Positions 1 through 10,739 of a stretch of DNA of 64,000 bases are shown in pieces (within the stretch, counting starts at the first letter, position 1; each line of letters opens with the position of its first letter). The stretch is from the NCBI GenBank assembly GCA_014904985.1, contig MU128923.1, forward strand, positions 186,001-250,000, in the 5' to 3' direction. Made by a program: the position numbers and the translations under genes. The notes under the pieces are model-generated. The model was not told the DNA's origin, did no database searches, and was given only the letters and a program-made list of their open reading frames with translations. The stretch is from Hydnum rufescens UP504 (lineage: Eukaryota > Basidiomycota > Agaricomycetes > Cantharellales > Hydnaceae).

Positions 1-710
1 AGATGCAAGACGAGTCTGGTTCTGGCGATATGCTGGACTAATATGCACCTTCATATTATGTTTCTTCCTCGGAGGAATCGTCTCCGAATTTGTTCAATCC
101 ATGCTCCCTGTACGCTACGTCCTGGATATATTCTTGCGGCGATTGACTCAATCCATTTTCGTTAGTACAAAACTTTCCAATCTGGGGATGTAGTTGTGCG
201 TCTTGTGGGCCCTTTGCGCATGTTTCGCCCCATACATATATTTTTTCTCCAGGCAAATCTTCTTGGCTCCTCTTGTGGTCTTTTTAGTGCGTATTCATTC
301 CTCAACAATGACAGCGAAGTCTTATCATCCCCATTCTAGTCTCTTATTACCTTGAAAAGTATTACCGACGTCGACGGGAGATCTCTCGCCTGTACCGACC
401 TCTTGATGCAGCAGCTGAAGATATGTTATCAGATGACGAGCTCGACACTCTAACTTCGCCGACTCTCCCATTATATCGACAGACGCCACAATTATTGACG
501 GGTCCTGCTGAGCCAAAACGCGTGGGAAGTGGACCACGACTAGCAAACGTATGGGATAGTGGAGAGGATCTGTTTGCTGTCGGAGAGGACGATGATGACG
601 TGGATCATCGTGATGCGAGGCCTGCCGCCAGTGAGAATACATCACGCAGTACCCAGTTCCTAGCACTACCTTCTGTATCTCTGAAGCCGGGACTCTTTGG
701 TTTATACTAG
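1..710 (+). CDS. VanZ-like domain membrane protein, 3' part
   Basis: Four exons can be read: <1-109, 166-195, 253-286 and 340-710, joined by introns with GTACGC, GTGCGT and GTGCGT donors. The spliced protein runs through a hydrophobic segment (LICTFILCFFLGGIVSEFV), the SMLPYKTFQSGDVVANLLG block, then GLFISYYLEKYYRRRRE. It ends in an acidic, Ser-rich tail with NVWDSGEDLFAVGEDDDD and a stop at 708-710. The order of a membrane helix, the YKTFQ-GDV-ANLLGS motif and an arginine cluster is what I know from fungal VanZ-like proteins; function is not established, and the family name comes from a bacterial teicoplanin-resistance protein. The 5' end lies outside the window. The splice model rests on in-frame joining and motif continuity. 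Exon 2 is very short (30 nt) but restores the motif exactly. Confidence 0.72.
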
Positions 711-2059
711 CATCGATCTAGGGGGTTTGTATCTTCTGTGTCCGCTTAGGAGTACGTTTCGTGGTGATAGGGTTGACTCTAGATATAATGGCATAGCATA
801 GGCGGCATGCGATGTTCCTAAGATACCAAGTTGTTGCTTGGCCTCTGAAAATAACCGTGATGGGTTGTTGGCACATTGAGAAGATGCGGCCGCATTGGGA
901 AGGTATTATGATCATCTTTCCCCAGGCACGGGCGAGTGTGGCTGCTGGCCTTGTGACCCGTGACCAAGTCTCCCTAATAACCTGTGAGGCTCTGACTAGA
1001 TAATTTAAAAAATCTCTGGTCCACATGCCCACCTTGCATACTTGCCATGGTGACCAACAATGACGGATAACAGACAATCCGGCCAAATAGAGGAGTCCGT
1101 CCCTACGGTCTGACTAATTAAAGTAATAATCATGTCGATAGGGATGATCTATTTTGTTTGCTGTATAATGCACCATATGCTGTCTATTTTGCTTCCAAGG
1201 AAGAGAGCGCTCAAAATTGCGGCATCCTCAGCTATATTTGTTCAGAGCTGCGATAAATGTCGTCTGTACAACCTCGCTGGCTTGAACCTCGGGATACTGT
1301 TACCGCACTCGGGTCCTTTTTGGAACTTTTAAAGAGAAACCCTCATGAACATTTGCTCGAAATGACGATATTCTCAATTCAGGCGGTGATCGCTTTCTTG
1401 AACTGCGGGGTAATGCTGCCGCATCCGAGTCCTCTTTCGGAACCCATAACAAGAAAGCCTCATGGTGCCATCAGCACATCATTAGCGCAAAGTCATCAAC
1501 TTCCATCATCTGAGTACATTGTCTTCATCCTGCGGGGAAAAAAAAGCCGCAATGTATCGTAGTTAGTGAGAAAGAAGGACATAAAACTCGACTCAACTTG
1601 ACTCAATTCCGTTGAGCCAGCCGCAGCAACATACATGTAGATATGATTAAACCCGAAGTTTTAAGAGTCACAGCGCTGTACAGTTTTTGCGGGGTCATAG
1701 TCCTTCCGCAACCGGATGCATGATAGTCAAAATATGGGTTCTCTGTACAGACCAAGATAATGCCTATGCAGAGATTGGAAGAGTCGTTCACTTGGCATGA
1801 AATACTGCGCCCAAGTACTAATCTTGGAACCCTTAGCTGAGTTCAAGATAAGAAGACTGAGTATCTTGAGCCCCTGGTTACAGTATAGATGCCCAATACT
1901 TGTGATGGCAACACTAATACACAAATATCTCAAGGGGAAACACTTGGGATCAAGGACTGAGACTTGTGACCCAAGGAACAGTCGACAAACTAGGCATCGC
2001 TCCATGCGAAAAGTAAAGGAGGTTTCAAGCAATATTATGAATGGGTCTTTGCAAAAGAG
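711..2059. other. Gene-poor stretch, no supported gene
   Basis: Short open frames occur on both strands, but none joins into a recognisable or long product. At 1586-1620 there is a cluster of imperfect GACTCAA/TTGACT words, which also occur near 42.36-42.45 kb. I see nothing else that I can support. Confidence 0.4.
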
Positions 2060-2068
2060 GATTTGAAT

Positions 2069-2379
2069 CAGACTCCTACCCAGTCGCGCGGGTGGTTAAC
2101 TCTGCAGTCTCGTGAACGTAGTTAAACGGAAATTAATGATGATTCCGGCGGAAATTAAAGATAAAATCCGAAAAAAGATTTCAAATCCGATCAACGTCGG
2201 CGAAAAGACCGAAACTTGGGGCAGAGATAACCACCCGCTCGACTGGCAACACTTGTAAGCCTAACCCTATCGGAAACTTCCGAATGCTCCCAACATCCCA
2301 CAACTGTGCACAGGATGTGTCAAGTTAGCCCCCCGTCCTTCCTAATCTGAAGGTTCCCTGTAGTCACACATCACCAACC
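2069..2379 (+). repeat. Left terminal inverted repeat of the MULE-type element
   Basis: It pairs with 2576-2883 in reverse complement along its whole length. The outermost 13 bases match perfectly, and inner blocks such as the AACCCTATCGGAAACTTCCG segment are also conserved. The arms differ by a few one-base indels and transitions. Confidence 0.8.
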
Positions 2380-2575
2380 TGTACTTCCATTGCTAAGCCA
2401 TGTCTCCAGAGGGCTCAAATGGACCAAATCAAGAACCCATGAAATCAAGTGGCTGTAATATAAGCATGTTCATTGTTGAACATCCCAACTTCTCCCGGCT
2501 TTGTGGTAGATACCCAATATTATCCGATACATGAGGTGGCTGGTGACTACCATTTTAGGGGATGTATAGTTTGTC

Positions 2576-2883
2576 GGTTGGTGACGTGTGACCACGGGGA
2601 ACCTTCAGATTAGGAAGGACGGGGGGGCTAACTTGATGCATCCTGTGCACAGTTGTGGGATGTTGGGAGCATTCGGAAGTTTCCGATAGGGTTAGGCTTA
2701 CAAGTGTTGCCAGTCGTGCGGGTGGTTATCTCTGCCCCAAGCGGTCTTTTCCCCGACGTTGATCGGATTTAAAATCTTTTTTCGGATTTTATCTTTAATT
2801 CCGCCGGAATCATCATTAATTTCCGTTTAACTACGTTCACGAGACTGCAGAGTTAACCACCCGCGCGACTGGGTAGGAGTCTG
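2576..2883 (-). repeat. Right terminal inverted repeat of the MULE-type element
   Basis: This is the reverse complement of 2069-2379. It ends in GGGTAGGAGTCTG, immediately followed by the 9-bp direct repeat GATTTGAAT. Confidence 0.8.
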
Positions 2884-2892
2884 GATTTGAAT

Positions 2893-4118
2893 GAGATGTT
2901 ACAGAATCAAGATCATGTACTAATGGATTGGCACAAAAAGCAAGTGTAGATGTGACGGTGGATCACGTGAGATTCAGATAAGCAGAAGGATCAACTACAG
3001 TATCCCCCCTCGTGGTATTCCCGCAGGTCCACCTCACGGCGATACAGCTTTAGGGGCAGTTCGGGGATTAAAAAATAGATATTTCTGCGACGTTTCAATA
3101 CAGATAGAAGTGGAAATATTCCCCGAAATTTTGCACAAGCTTCCACTGGAATTGTAAAGTATGGATTGATAAATCAGTCTACAACAGGAAATGTTCACAG
3201 CACAATATCGAGGTTTCCGAGGTTTCTCAGGGATATCCGAAGAGGGGAATCTTCTCTTGATAATAGCCTGGAGAGCACGATCAATGACTCTGTAGAGGTT
3301 AGCCCGGCCGCCGATAGCGCCCATCAGCGGCCCGGAGGTCAATTTTGGGAAGTGCGTATTGAATCCTGACCCTTCGTGCCTCAAATGTTCCCCGCATGGG
3401 ATGCGGGAACATACAGTATCCACTGAGTTGTGGCCCTCGGCCGGTCCTAGCCGACTTATCACCCGTGGTTCACGCACGTATAATTGTCAACAAAAATGTT
3501 TTCTGGAACTGGAACCTCTCTCCCCCATGCTGCTTCACCTAGAGGATTTGAGCAATCCTGAGGGTTCTACTCCCGCACTTTCCGCCCTCGGGGATGCTGC
3601 GTGGAAAATCGAATTAACGCAGCACTTCCAATGTACGAGCCCCTCGTTTTCGAATCTTTTAACCTGCTGACATGTTGCCGATGTGGTGTCTGCATCAGCG
3701 GCTGGGTTGGCTTCAAAGTTCCCCTCAAACATATATGCAAAAGCACTGATCTTCGCAGTACAGTTTGGTCATTCTCATTTATGATTACTTCCTCACTCTG
3801 TCCGATGAGGCGAGTGCCGATTATCAGACACCTGCGAGCTATGCACCAATATTCTGCTACAGATTAGATACATCTGGCCGTCGAAGTGGTCTTGGGTCAA
3901 GATAGTTTTCCTTATGGTGAGGTGGAACAAAACTTGGACCCTTGACCATTAGGTTGACATAAAATCCGCAGAATCGATATATCTCCCCACTGATCGTAAT
4001 GTGAGCGGTCTTGTTGTCGAGGGAGAACATGCACTGACAGCCCTATTAGCAATGCCCTAATTAGTGAGGAGCTTTATTCCTGTGTACGAATTCACAAGCT
4101 GAGCAGATGTACTGAGTA
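2893..4118. other. Intergenic region, nothing supported
   Basis: Several 60-147 codon open frames overlap on both strands, but none shows a domain, splice continuity or sensible composition. No repeat or RNA gene was recognised. Confidence 0.4.
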
Positions 4119-5387
4119 GTGGTAGCTGCCTTCACGTTCGATGTCCCGGTGAGCCTCTGTCTAATGAATGTTCTCGCGAAGTGTCATGTTTATTCGTGGT
4201 TTGGTTTTATAGACGTATGTAGATTTTCCAGGATGTCCTCCCTCTTCCTTCCCCCATACCATGTTTCCATAGGTGTCGGCGGGAATTATTTGCGGTATCC
4301 CTTTTAAATATATTTATTTTTGCCACTGTAAGTCTACTTTTCTACTTCCAACACCAATCTATTAATTTCCATCGATTGCAGTGGAATGGTCCCGTATATT
4401 CATGATTTCGGACTTCTTTAGTCTAACAGATTCTGATTCTTCTAGTGCTTCTCACTCTTCGTGTACATGCCTTATGGGGTGCAAGTCGCCGTATGGGTAT
4501 CGCTCTGGCCATTGCGTTCGCGTGCAGTGTAATTGCCTCAGTGATCCTTACCACTATACACGACGTAACGATTGCCAGTGAGACAGCCCTTCAAAGGATG
4601 ACGCAGTAATACTGAAGTCTTTGATTCGTGCTTTAGGGACACTGGTAGTGATAAACTTGAAGGATCTGAAAGTCTGCGTCCCCGGGGCTCTGGTCCCACG
4701 CGGTTACTTTATTATCTGGCTCCCTTCAGTCCGTCCCGCTACCTCAATCGCTCTGCTCTGACTGACTACCTCTCTTCTATTGGTGCATCTTTCCACTCGA
4801 AGCTATTATTTGAAACCGTAGTCTTCCTAATGACGATGTACAAAGTGCTCGGGCGACAGAGGAAGCAAGTCCATTCCATCGCGAGCATCATATTGCGGTT
4901 TGTATCCCTGATTTTCCTACCATCCTACCCGAGATTTATTGTGATATTGGGTGGATCAGTGACGGAGTTATATATTTCGTCACCATCTTTGGTGCTCGCG
5001 TGGCGAACATGACCTTATACGTCTCTCGGGATGTGGGTCGTCTTGTCCGCCTCGCGCATGGAATCCTGGCTAATCCCACTCCCCCTCGTGTGTCAGCCAG
5101 GGATTGTTTACACCGTCTTATTCCTGCTGACGGGCCTAGGCTCCACCATGGTCAGCCGAATGACACTGAACTTGCGAATGTGGCGGACGGAAGGAACAGA
5201 AAGGACACCGGTTACCCCACGGCAGGGCCTGTCACATTATTCCCCTGCGGTTGGCGATCGAGTCCCCATTCATGGTCCAGGGACAGGAATTCGACCCTTC
5301 GCTGGCACAAATGAGCCAATGGAAAGCTTCCTAGTGCTGGGCTCGAAAAATAATATCCCACTGAAAATCATAGGTTCCAAGGTTTAA
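4119..5387 (+). CDS. Agaricomycete multi-transmembrane protein, family of unknown function
   Basis: Pieces of one spliced frame carry the signatures of a large Agaricomycete multi-TM family. A helix ends in RVHALWGASRRMG followed by a second helix (ALAIAFACSVIASVIL, about 4450-4560). Next come KVCVPGALVPRGYFIIWLPS (about 4672-4731), an FLMTMYKVLGRQRK loop (about 4830-4870), and DGVIYFVTIFGARVANM (about 4961-5010). The last helix precedes STMVSRMTLNLRMW (about 5143-5185) and a basic tail with a stop at 5385-5387. The RVYALWG-like and SRMxLNLR motifs are what I recognise. Exon borders and the start are uncertain: 4119 is simply the first ATG of a plausible frame, and several joins need introns that I did not fix. 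Function is unknown; a sensor or receptor role has been suggested for such proteins but cannot be read here. Confidence 0.55.
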
Positions 5388-5722
5388 CGCTTGATATCAA
5401 GGCGCTGGCAGATTGTTGACGTGACGCCTCGTTGATGGAAATTGACCCGCGCGCATTTCTATGATGCATGTCAAATGTTATAATACTATATTGTATATGC
5501 TGCTATTCTATTTGGAACCCTTTGAGTTCTGGAGGCTGTATACCGGCGTCTGAATCCGTGAAGAATTACATGAAAGGCGCGTCTTGCGTTGTACGGCCTA
5601 GGTAGAAATGGTGGTGATAGATACATGTTGTCGTTCCATGTTGTCGTTCGGATGTGGAGTACAACCTCCGGCTAGCCAATGAATTGTTGCCAGCCGATGC
5701 ACATGTGCAGTATTATCGGATA
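5388..5722. other. Short intergenic region between convergent genes
   Basis: This is the 3' to 3' space between the multi-TM gene (plus) and Pol kappa (minus). It is AT-rich around 5476-5520 (TATAATACTATATTGTATA), plausibly part of a 3' processing region. No gene is visible. Confidence 0.35.
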
Positions 5723-8544
5723 TCATGATCCACGCCTTCGAGAGCTTCCGAAGTCATACAGTCGCCTGGCCCTTTGGCCACTTTTGTCCATAGATCGGTC
5801 GTTCCCGGATACACCCTTCTCCCGACGCTGAGCATGGTGGTGACCGTCCATGTGATCAACATCATGGGCAGCCGCAGCTTGCACAGTCCGAATGGTGCCT
5901 CGACTGAGACAGTAGTCCACATGGGAGTTGAGACCAGCATTGTCCACATACAATTCTTTGCCGCAAATAGGGCATGGTGTGTGCTGCATTGCCCCGACGT
6001 TGGAAGTCGTTTCATTGGCAACACGAGCGGGTGAATCGGACGATTCGGACAAATCAGCCTTGCGTCGTTTCCTCAGGCGAGAGGGGGACTCTGAGAGGCG
6101 TGACGTGCGCGACGCAGGTGTGACAGGAGCCGGCGACCGCGGCGTCTCAGCTGAAGTGGATGCTTCAGGCTGTGGGACATCCCAAGAACCCCTCTTACTT
6201 GGAGAAGTCCCCGGGGATACATTTCCCCATCGAGCGGGCATTCTTGGTATTTCGGTATCCCACTGTACGCCATCGTCTTCGTGATCAGTCATTTCTGCAT
6301 CACTGCGCAATGAGTGATCAATCATAGAGTTTGCGTCTTCGTCTTCGCTATCCTGTATCATGTGTTTCTGTGCTTGTGGTTCATTCCCCTTGCCAAAGAA
6401 CTAATGCATTGATTTCGTCAGAATGTGTACCTCCTGAAGACAATGAGGGGTGTCAAATGTTAATTTTACCTGCTCAATACGGCCTGCATGCGATCGGAGG
6501 TCTTTGAGAGTGGTTAGCCGAAGACCGATAAGACGCAGCTTCAGGGGAAGTTCGCGAAGGAAGAGGTCTTTTCCGGCCGCTAGAATGTCCTCTTTAGTGG
6601 TGATGTAACGTGGTAGTGTCTTGGACCGAGTAAACGCTTCATAGACGAAGGTAACGATCAAAATGTTCTCTAGATATTCCCACGTAGGCTTGCACATACT
6701 TTGGAAATTATCCAGTTTATACTTGAGGGTGATGGTACGGCCCGCCCACCCAGTGCGCGCCAAATCTTCCTCCAGGTCGGAGGCAACTTTCTCCAATTTC
6801 CCCAAGAGCTTATCCTTGTCACTGAGGGTGGTGAATGTCCTGTAAGATCCAATATTAGCGTGAAAGAAAACTACAGAAGGAAGATTCCAATACGTCTCCA
6901 CGCCAACACTCTTTCGCAGCTCGCGGGCCGGGGGCTGGACCACATTCGAAGATAGCCCCAGATATGCCTTCAAAAGACCACGCAATCCGAGTTGTTTGTC
7001 CATAGCGGAAATCATGGCACGATGGGTGTACACATCACCGCAAGTCTTGACACCCGTTTCCGTTAGTATACGCTCACTCACGCGTCCAATTCCGGGAATC
7101 TTAACGCCAAGAAATCAGAGGCAATGTAGTAAGACGCTGTTTATGAACTTGCCTTTCGGATGGGTAGATCATGCATAAATTCAATTATTGTCCTTGAATC
7201 TCTAGGAAGCGAGAACTGCCCGTTTGGTTTATTCCGATCAGAGCATATCTGCAGTTGAGCCGGTGTGCGGGACGGACTATAAGGAGGGGTACACAACATT
7301 CGAAAAGAATCTGCTCGCCTTCGCTAGCATGCGATTCGCAGCGATCCCGGCACTGCATGTTAGCTTAGTTTCACGGAATACTTCTGCTCTCATTTGTTCC
7401 ACGCATTCTTCTGCCGTTAGATTATGCGTGTCGCAGTAATCATTAAGACTGCTCCTGTAAGAAAGCCAAGTATTGAGGATAGGAGAGAACCACTCACGTC
7501 AAGAAGGCCTCGTCGGCACCTGATAGTTAAGACAGGTTAATTGAGGTGCCACCATTGCTCATTGGCCGAGTTAGGGTTCGACTTGCCCATAACGCACATA
7601 TCCGGATCATACTTCTCCAAAACACTCATGACCTCCTTGGACTGCACCATACCGAAAGTAAACACAGCAGGCAAATAAACAAGGAGTCGGAACCTCGGAC
7701 CTTTTCTGCATAACGATGAAAACGGGAAGGAACGACAATCAGATGAGGGCAAAGCTTCTTCGCGATAAAGGCTTGCCGAATGCCGTCGTCAGTAGAGTCT
7801 CGCCAATATTAATTTTCGACAGCTCACTGGCCATTCCAGAGCGGCAGCCGTATTTTCTAGCTTCGTAGTTTGCAGTTGTTAATACGCCCTCGCTGACACC
7901 AAACGGCTTGCCAACGAGACTGGGGTTATCAAGACTCTCGACGCTCGCAAAGAAAGCGTCTAGGTCAACGTGACATATGACGCGAGAGAGGTCCCGTGTG
8001 AGCTCAAGTTCAGAGATCTAAATACGGAGTTGATGTGAGCAACCTGGAAGTCCGCCGTTGAAAATCCCTCCGCACTATGTGATCGACGCTAGCGTCGGCT
8101 TGAGCTAAAAAGTGGTTGGCCTGTGTGGGACATGGGCCGAAGGTTTGAACACACCAATGTCGACCATATTCATAAGCTCGTCGCGATGGGCTATCAAATT
8201 ACTTAATCCGTTCCGTCAGCTGGGCATCCTTTCGCTTTGCCTCCTGTTCGCGGTGTTACTTTGGTCGAATGGCATGCGATTAGTATCACCTGAACGGACC
8301 ATGAAGAATTTGGAGTTTTTGGATGCCTCTGCGATGATTCGATTGACTTGGAAGCACTAGATAAGAACACACAGCCCTAAAGCATTGCAATGGAAACGCT
8401 GACTTTCGGTCTGGTCAAGCGCCAAGCCTAGGAAGTACGAAACCTCAGTGACTATCAAGGGGTGGTGTAAATAAAGCGACACGCACCGGCCTTCCCACTG
8501 GACGGCCCGGCCATGGCTTTGACAAGCGACTCCGGCGCTTGCAT
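5723..8544 (-). CDS. POLK: DNA polymerase kappa (Y-family, DinB type)
   Basis: A translesion polymerase that copies past bulky lesions. In order, the spliced frame shows: N-terminal [44 protein letters not shown] with the first catalytic Asp (about 7940-7985); [36 protein letters not shown] with the catalytic Asp-Glu pair; the [19 protein letters not shown] palm segment; the [12 protein letters not shown] helix-hairpin-helix; and the little-finger [26 protein letters not shown] segment resembles a PIP box. The C-terminus has one UBZ-type zinc finger (CPICGKEL...HVDYC, about 5900-5960) and a basic end. Three consecutive introns (7520-7586, 7249-7318, 7100-7152) start with GC instead of GT. The join between SKFFM and [11 protein letters not shown] (about 8260-8310) does not fit canonical sites, so a small error or unusual intron lies there. 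The start at 8544 is the first ATG in frame with the conserved N-terminus. Confidence 0.9.
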
Positions 8545-8673
8545 GGCTGGGGAACTCGATCATGCCACGGCATCTTCCGAAACTTCTAGCATCGAGTCGA
8601 TTGATTGCCAGTCTGTTCTCCATCCTGACAGAGCACCGTCTGGCCCTAATTCCGCTTCCCCACAATAGCATCA
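8545..8673. promoter_or_regulatory. Shared promoter space between divergent POLK and TMBIM genes
   Basis: Only about 129 bp separate the two predicted start codons, which point away from each other, so any promoter here must serve both directions. I recognise no specific motif. Confidence 0.4.
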
Positions 8674-9995
8674 ATGTCATACTCTGCCCCCCACCCGCGT
8701 ACACACCCGCACCCCCGACGAAGAAATACGACCCTGCCGGGCAGCCGTTGCTTTCTGGAGAGGCATCGTCTAACCCCAACGCGTACTACCAACAAGCAAA
8801 CGCAGTTGATGACTTTGAGTATGGTGTCAATGTCTGGGATTCGAGCGTCCAGATAAGGCATGGTAAGTCCGAGATTCGTCCAAACTGGGTCCTCCACGAT
8901 CTGACCTTTGTCCACAGCATTCATCATGAAGGTAGAATCGCAACCAGCCCCGTCTCCCATCATCTGCTGATTGGCGAATGCTACAGGTCTACACCATTTT
9001 ATTTGTCCAGATTGTTGGTATTTTTATTTTCTGCCAGGTTTGGAATATTTCGATCTGACATCTACTGTGCGCAGTTGGGGACGTGCATCGTTGCGGGTAC
9101 TCTGTCTCAGAGCCCCAATGTCATCTTATGGGTTCAGGCCAAGTGATCTCCACTCGTTTGTCGCCCATAACTTGATCACTAACAATGTTTCGCCAGTCAG
9201 TGGGCTTTCTACGTCCCACTCTTCGGCACTCTTGTGAACCTTGGATTCCTCTTTTGGAAACGCCATAGCTCTCGTGGGTGGCCTCATCTACACCTTTCTC
9301 TTTAGACATGATGGTGACCCCTAGTCTACAGCTCTGAATTTCGTGTTGTTGGGCTTGTTTACCTTACTGGAGTCGTTTACCCTTGGAATTGCCATCTCGT
9401 TCTATGATCAAACCGTCGTCCTCCAGGCCCTGTCAGTGCATACAGGCCTATTTATCCTTGCCATTCGGTGTTTCTGATGTTTTTCTCAAGGCTCATCACT
9501 CTAGGTGTTTTCTTAGGCTTGACCTTGTTTACTCTGCAATCCAAATATGACTTCAGCGGAATGGGTGAGGACTGCGCACCCTCACTCTAGGGTTCTCAAT
9601 CAACTCTGAATACTCTTTTACATAGGACCGTTCCTCTTTGCTGGTCTTCTTGTGCTGATCATGACCGGTTTTGTTTCTATGGTGTTCCCTTTCTCGAGTA
9701 CTACGGAATTGTACGCATCCCGAGCATTAGTATGAGACGGCCGAACTGATTTGATTTATAGGGTATATGCAGTCTGCGGATGTTTACTGTTCAGTGGTTA
9801 CGTCGGTACGTGTCTTGGCGGAAACCATCTGGCGGGGCCTAACGGCTATTACTTCATGTAGTCTACGACACATTTACGATTACCAAGAGGCTAAGCGCGG
9901 ACGAGTACATCATGGGCTCCATCTCCCTCTACCTTGATTTCATCAATTTGTTCCTTAGCATTCTCCGAGTCCTCAACAATGTGAACAGGGATTAA
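8674..9995 (+). CDS. Bax inhibitor-1 / TMBIM family membrane protein, with one apparent frameshift
   Basis: A multi-pass ER/vacuolar membrane protein of the LFG/BXI1 group, linked to calcium leak and cell-death control. The spliced frame reads PPPAYTPAPPTKKYDP, DDFEYGVNVWDSSVQIRH, AFIMKVYTILFVQIV, SQSPNVILWVQA, QWAFYVPLFGTLVNLGFLF and LLGLFTLLESFTLGIA. It continues with TLGVFLGLTLFTLQSKYDFS, FAGLLVLIMTGFVSMVFPF, LLFSGYVVYDTFTITKRLS and DEYIMGSISLYLDFINLFLS, with a stop at 9993-9995. At least seven short introns are used. The natural start MSYSA (ATG 8674) is out of frame with PPPAYTP by one base inside a six-C run (8687-8692); a seventh C would give MSYSAPPPAYTP. I read this as a one-base loss, probably sequencing, otherwise a real lesion. 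Confidence 0.88.
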
Positions 9996-10739
9996 GATGG
10001 CTTTGTGGAATGTCGCGCTGGTGTACGCGTTGGAATTTCATTGTCACCATGCTAATTTGTAACGATGGACTGTATACATTAACTTTCCCTGACCTGAAGT
10101 CCAGAATGACTGACTGGTCTCTTTGGATACTGGCTAATATGTTATCTACCCTAGCTCTGGTTGTCCCAAAAGACCACTGTTTGTCCTCTCAGAGCGTGGA
10201 TACGCCACCCCATGAAATCCGTGAATTAGTATCGAGTTGACTCCTGAAGATAAAAACATTCGTGAATGGGGGTCCAGGTGGATGGGCCCAGAGATCATTA
10301 GGTGCAAAAAATTGCGCTAGGCACGAGTTAAACTAGGGCCAAATAAACAAAATCTAACGCCAGCTCAGTGCTGGGATTTTCAGGTAGCCAGCTATCACTC
10401 CGAGAGTCAAAAATTGTGAGCATATAGACCTACTCTCGCTGATCCGGGGCCCGAAAAGTCCGTGAACTGGGCCCAAAATTTCGTGAATGGCGCTCAAAAG
10501 TTCAACAGGACGCACCTGCTTCGATTCGACGCGTCCTCAAATTTGGTTCCGTGGCGCGTGCAAACGACTCAGACAGACTCGATTCGCGATTTTGTGTTCC
10601 CCTCCCAGCCAGTGTGGCCCAAAATACACACCTCCTAGCGGGGATGTGGCTTCTAAGTGGACTTTTGATGAGCTCGTGGACCAGAACACCAGTGTGCAGG
10701 ATTATTTCTTGATTGCGACTCGTTTAGTGACCTGTGTCC
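9996..10739. other. Intergenic region upstream of NBS1
   Basis: There is a 76-codon frame at 10010-10240 (plus) and a 104-codon frame at 10487-10801 (plus), but neither shows a recognisable domain. An additional first exon of NBS1 could lie near 10600-10730, since typical family members begin a few residues earlier. I could not identify one. Confidence 0.35.

Larger units (their letters stand above)
2060..2892. mobile_element. Mutator-like non-autonomous element with long inverted repeats and 9-bp TSD
   Basis: The element proper is 2069-2883 (815 bp). Its ends are exact inverted copies (CAGACTCCTACCC... / ...GGGTAGGAGTCTG). The arms pair over about 310 bp, 2069-2379 against 2576-2883, with scattered substitutions and small indels. 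The roughly 195-bp centre (2380-2575) has no coding frame. Both sides carry the same 9-mer GATTTGAAT (2060-2068 and 2884-2892), which reads as a target-site duplication. A 9-bp TSD and long terminal inverted repeats are typical of Mutator-like elements, so this is probably a deletion derivative or MITE moved by a MULE transposase encoded elsewhere. It could extrude a long hairpin. Confidence 0.8.

Noticed and set aside
10010..10240. 76-codon frame between TMBIM and NBS1 as a small gene
   Set aside because: No recognisable feature, and it begins just 15 bp past the TMBIM stop, so it is more likely 3' UTR.
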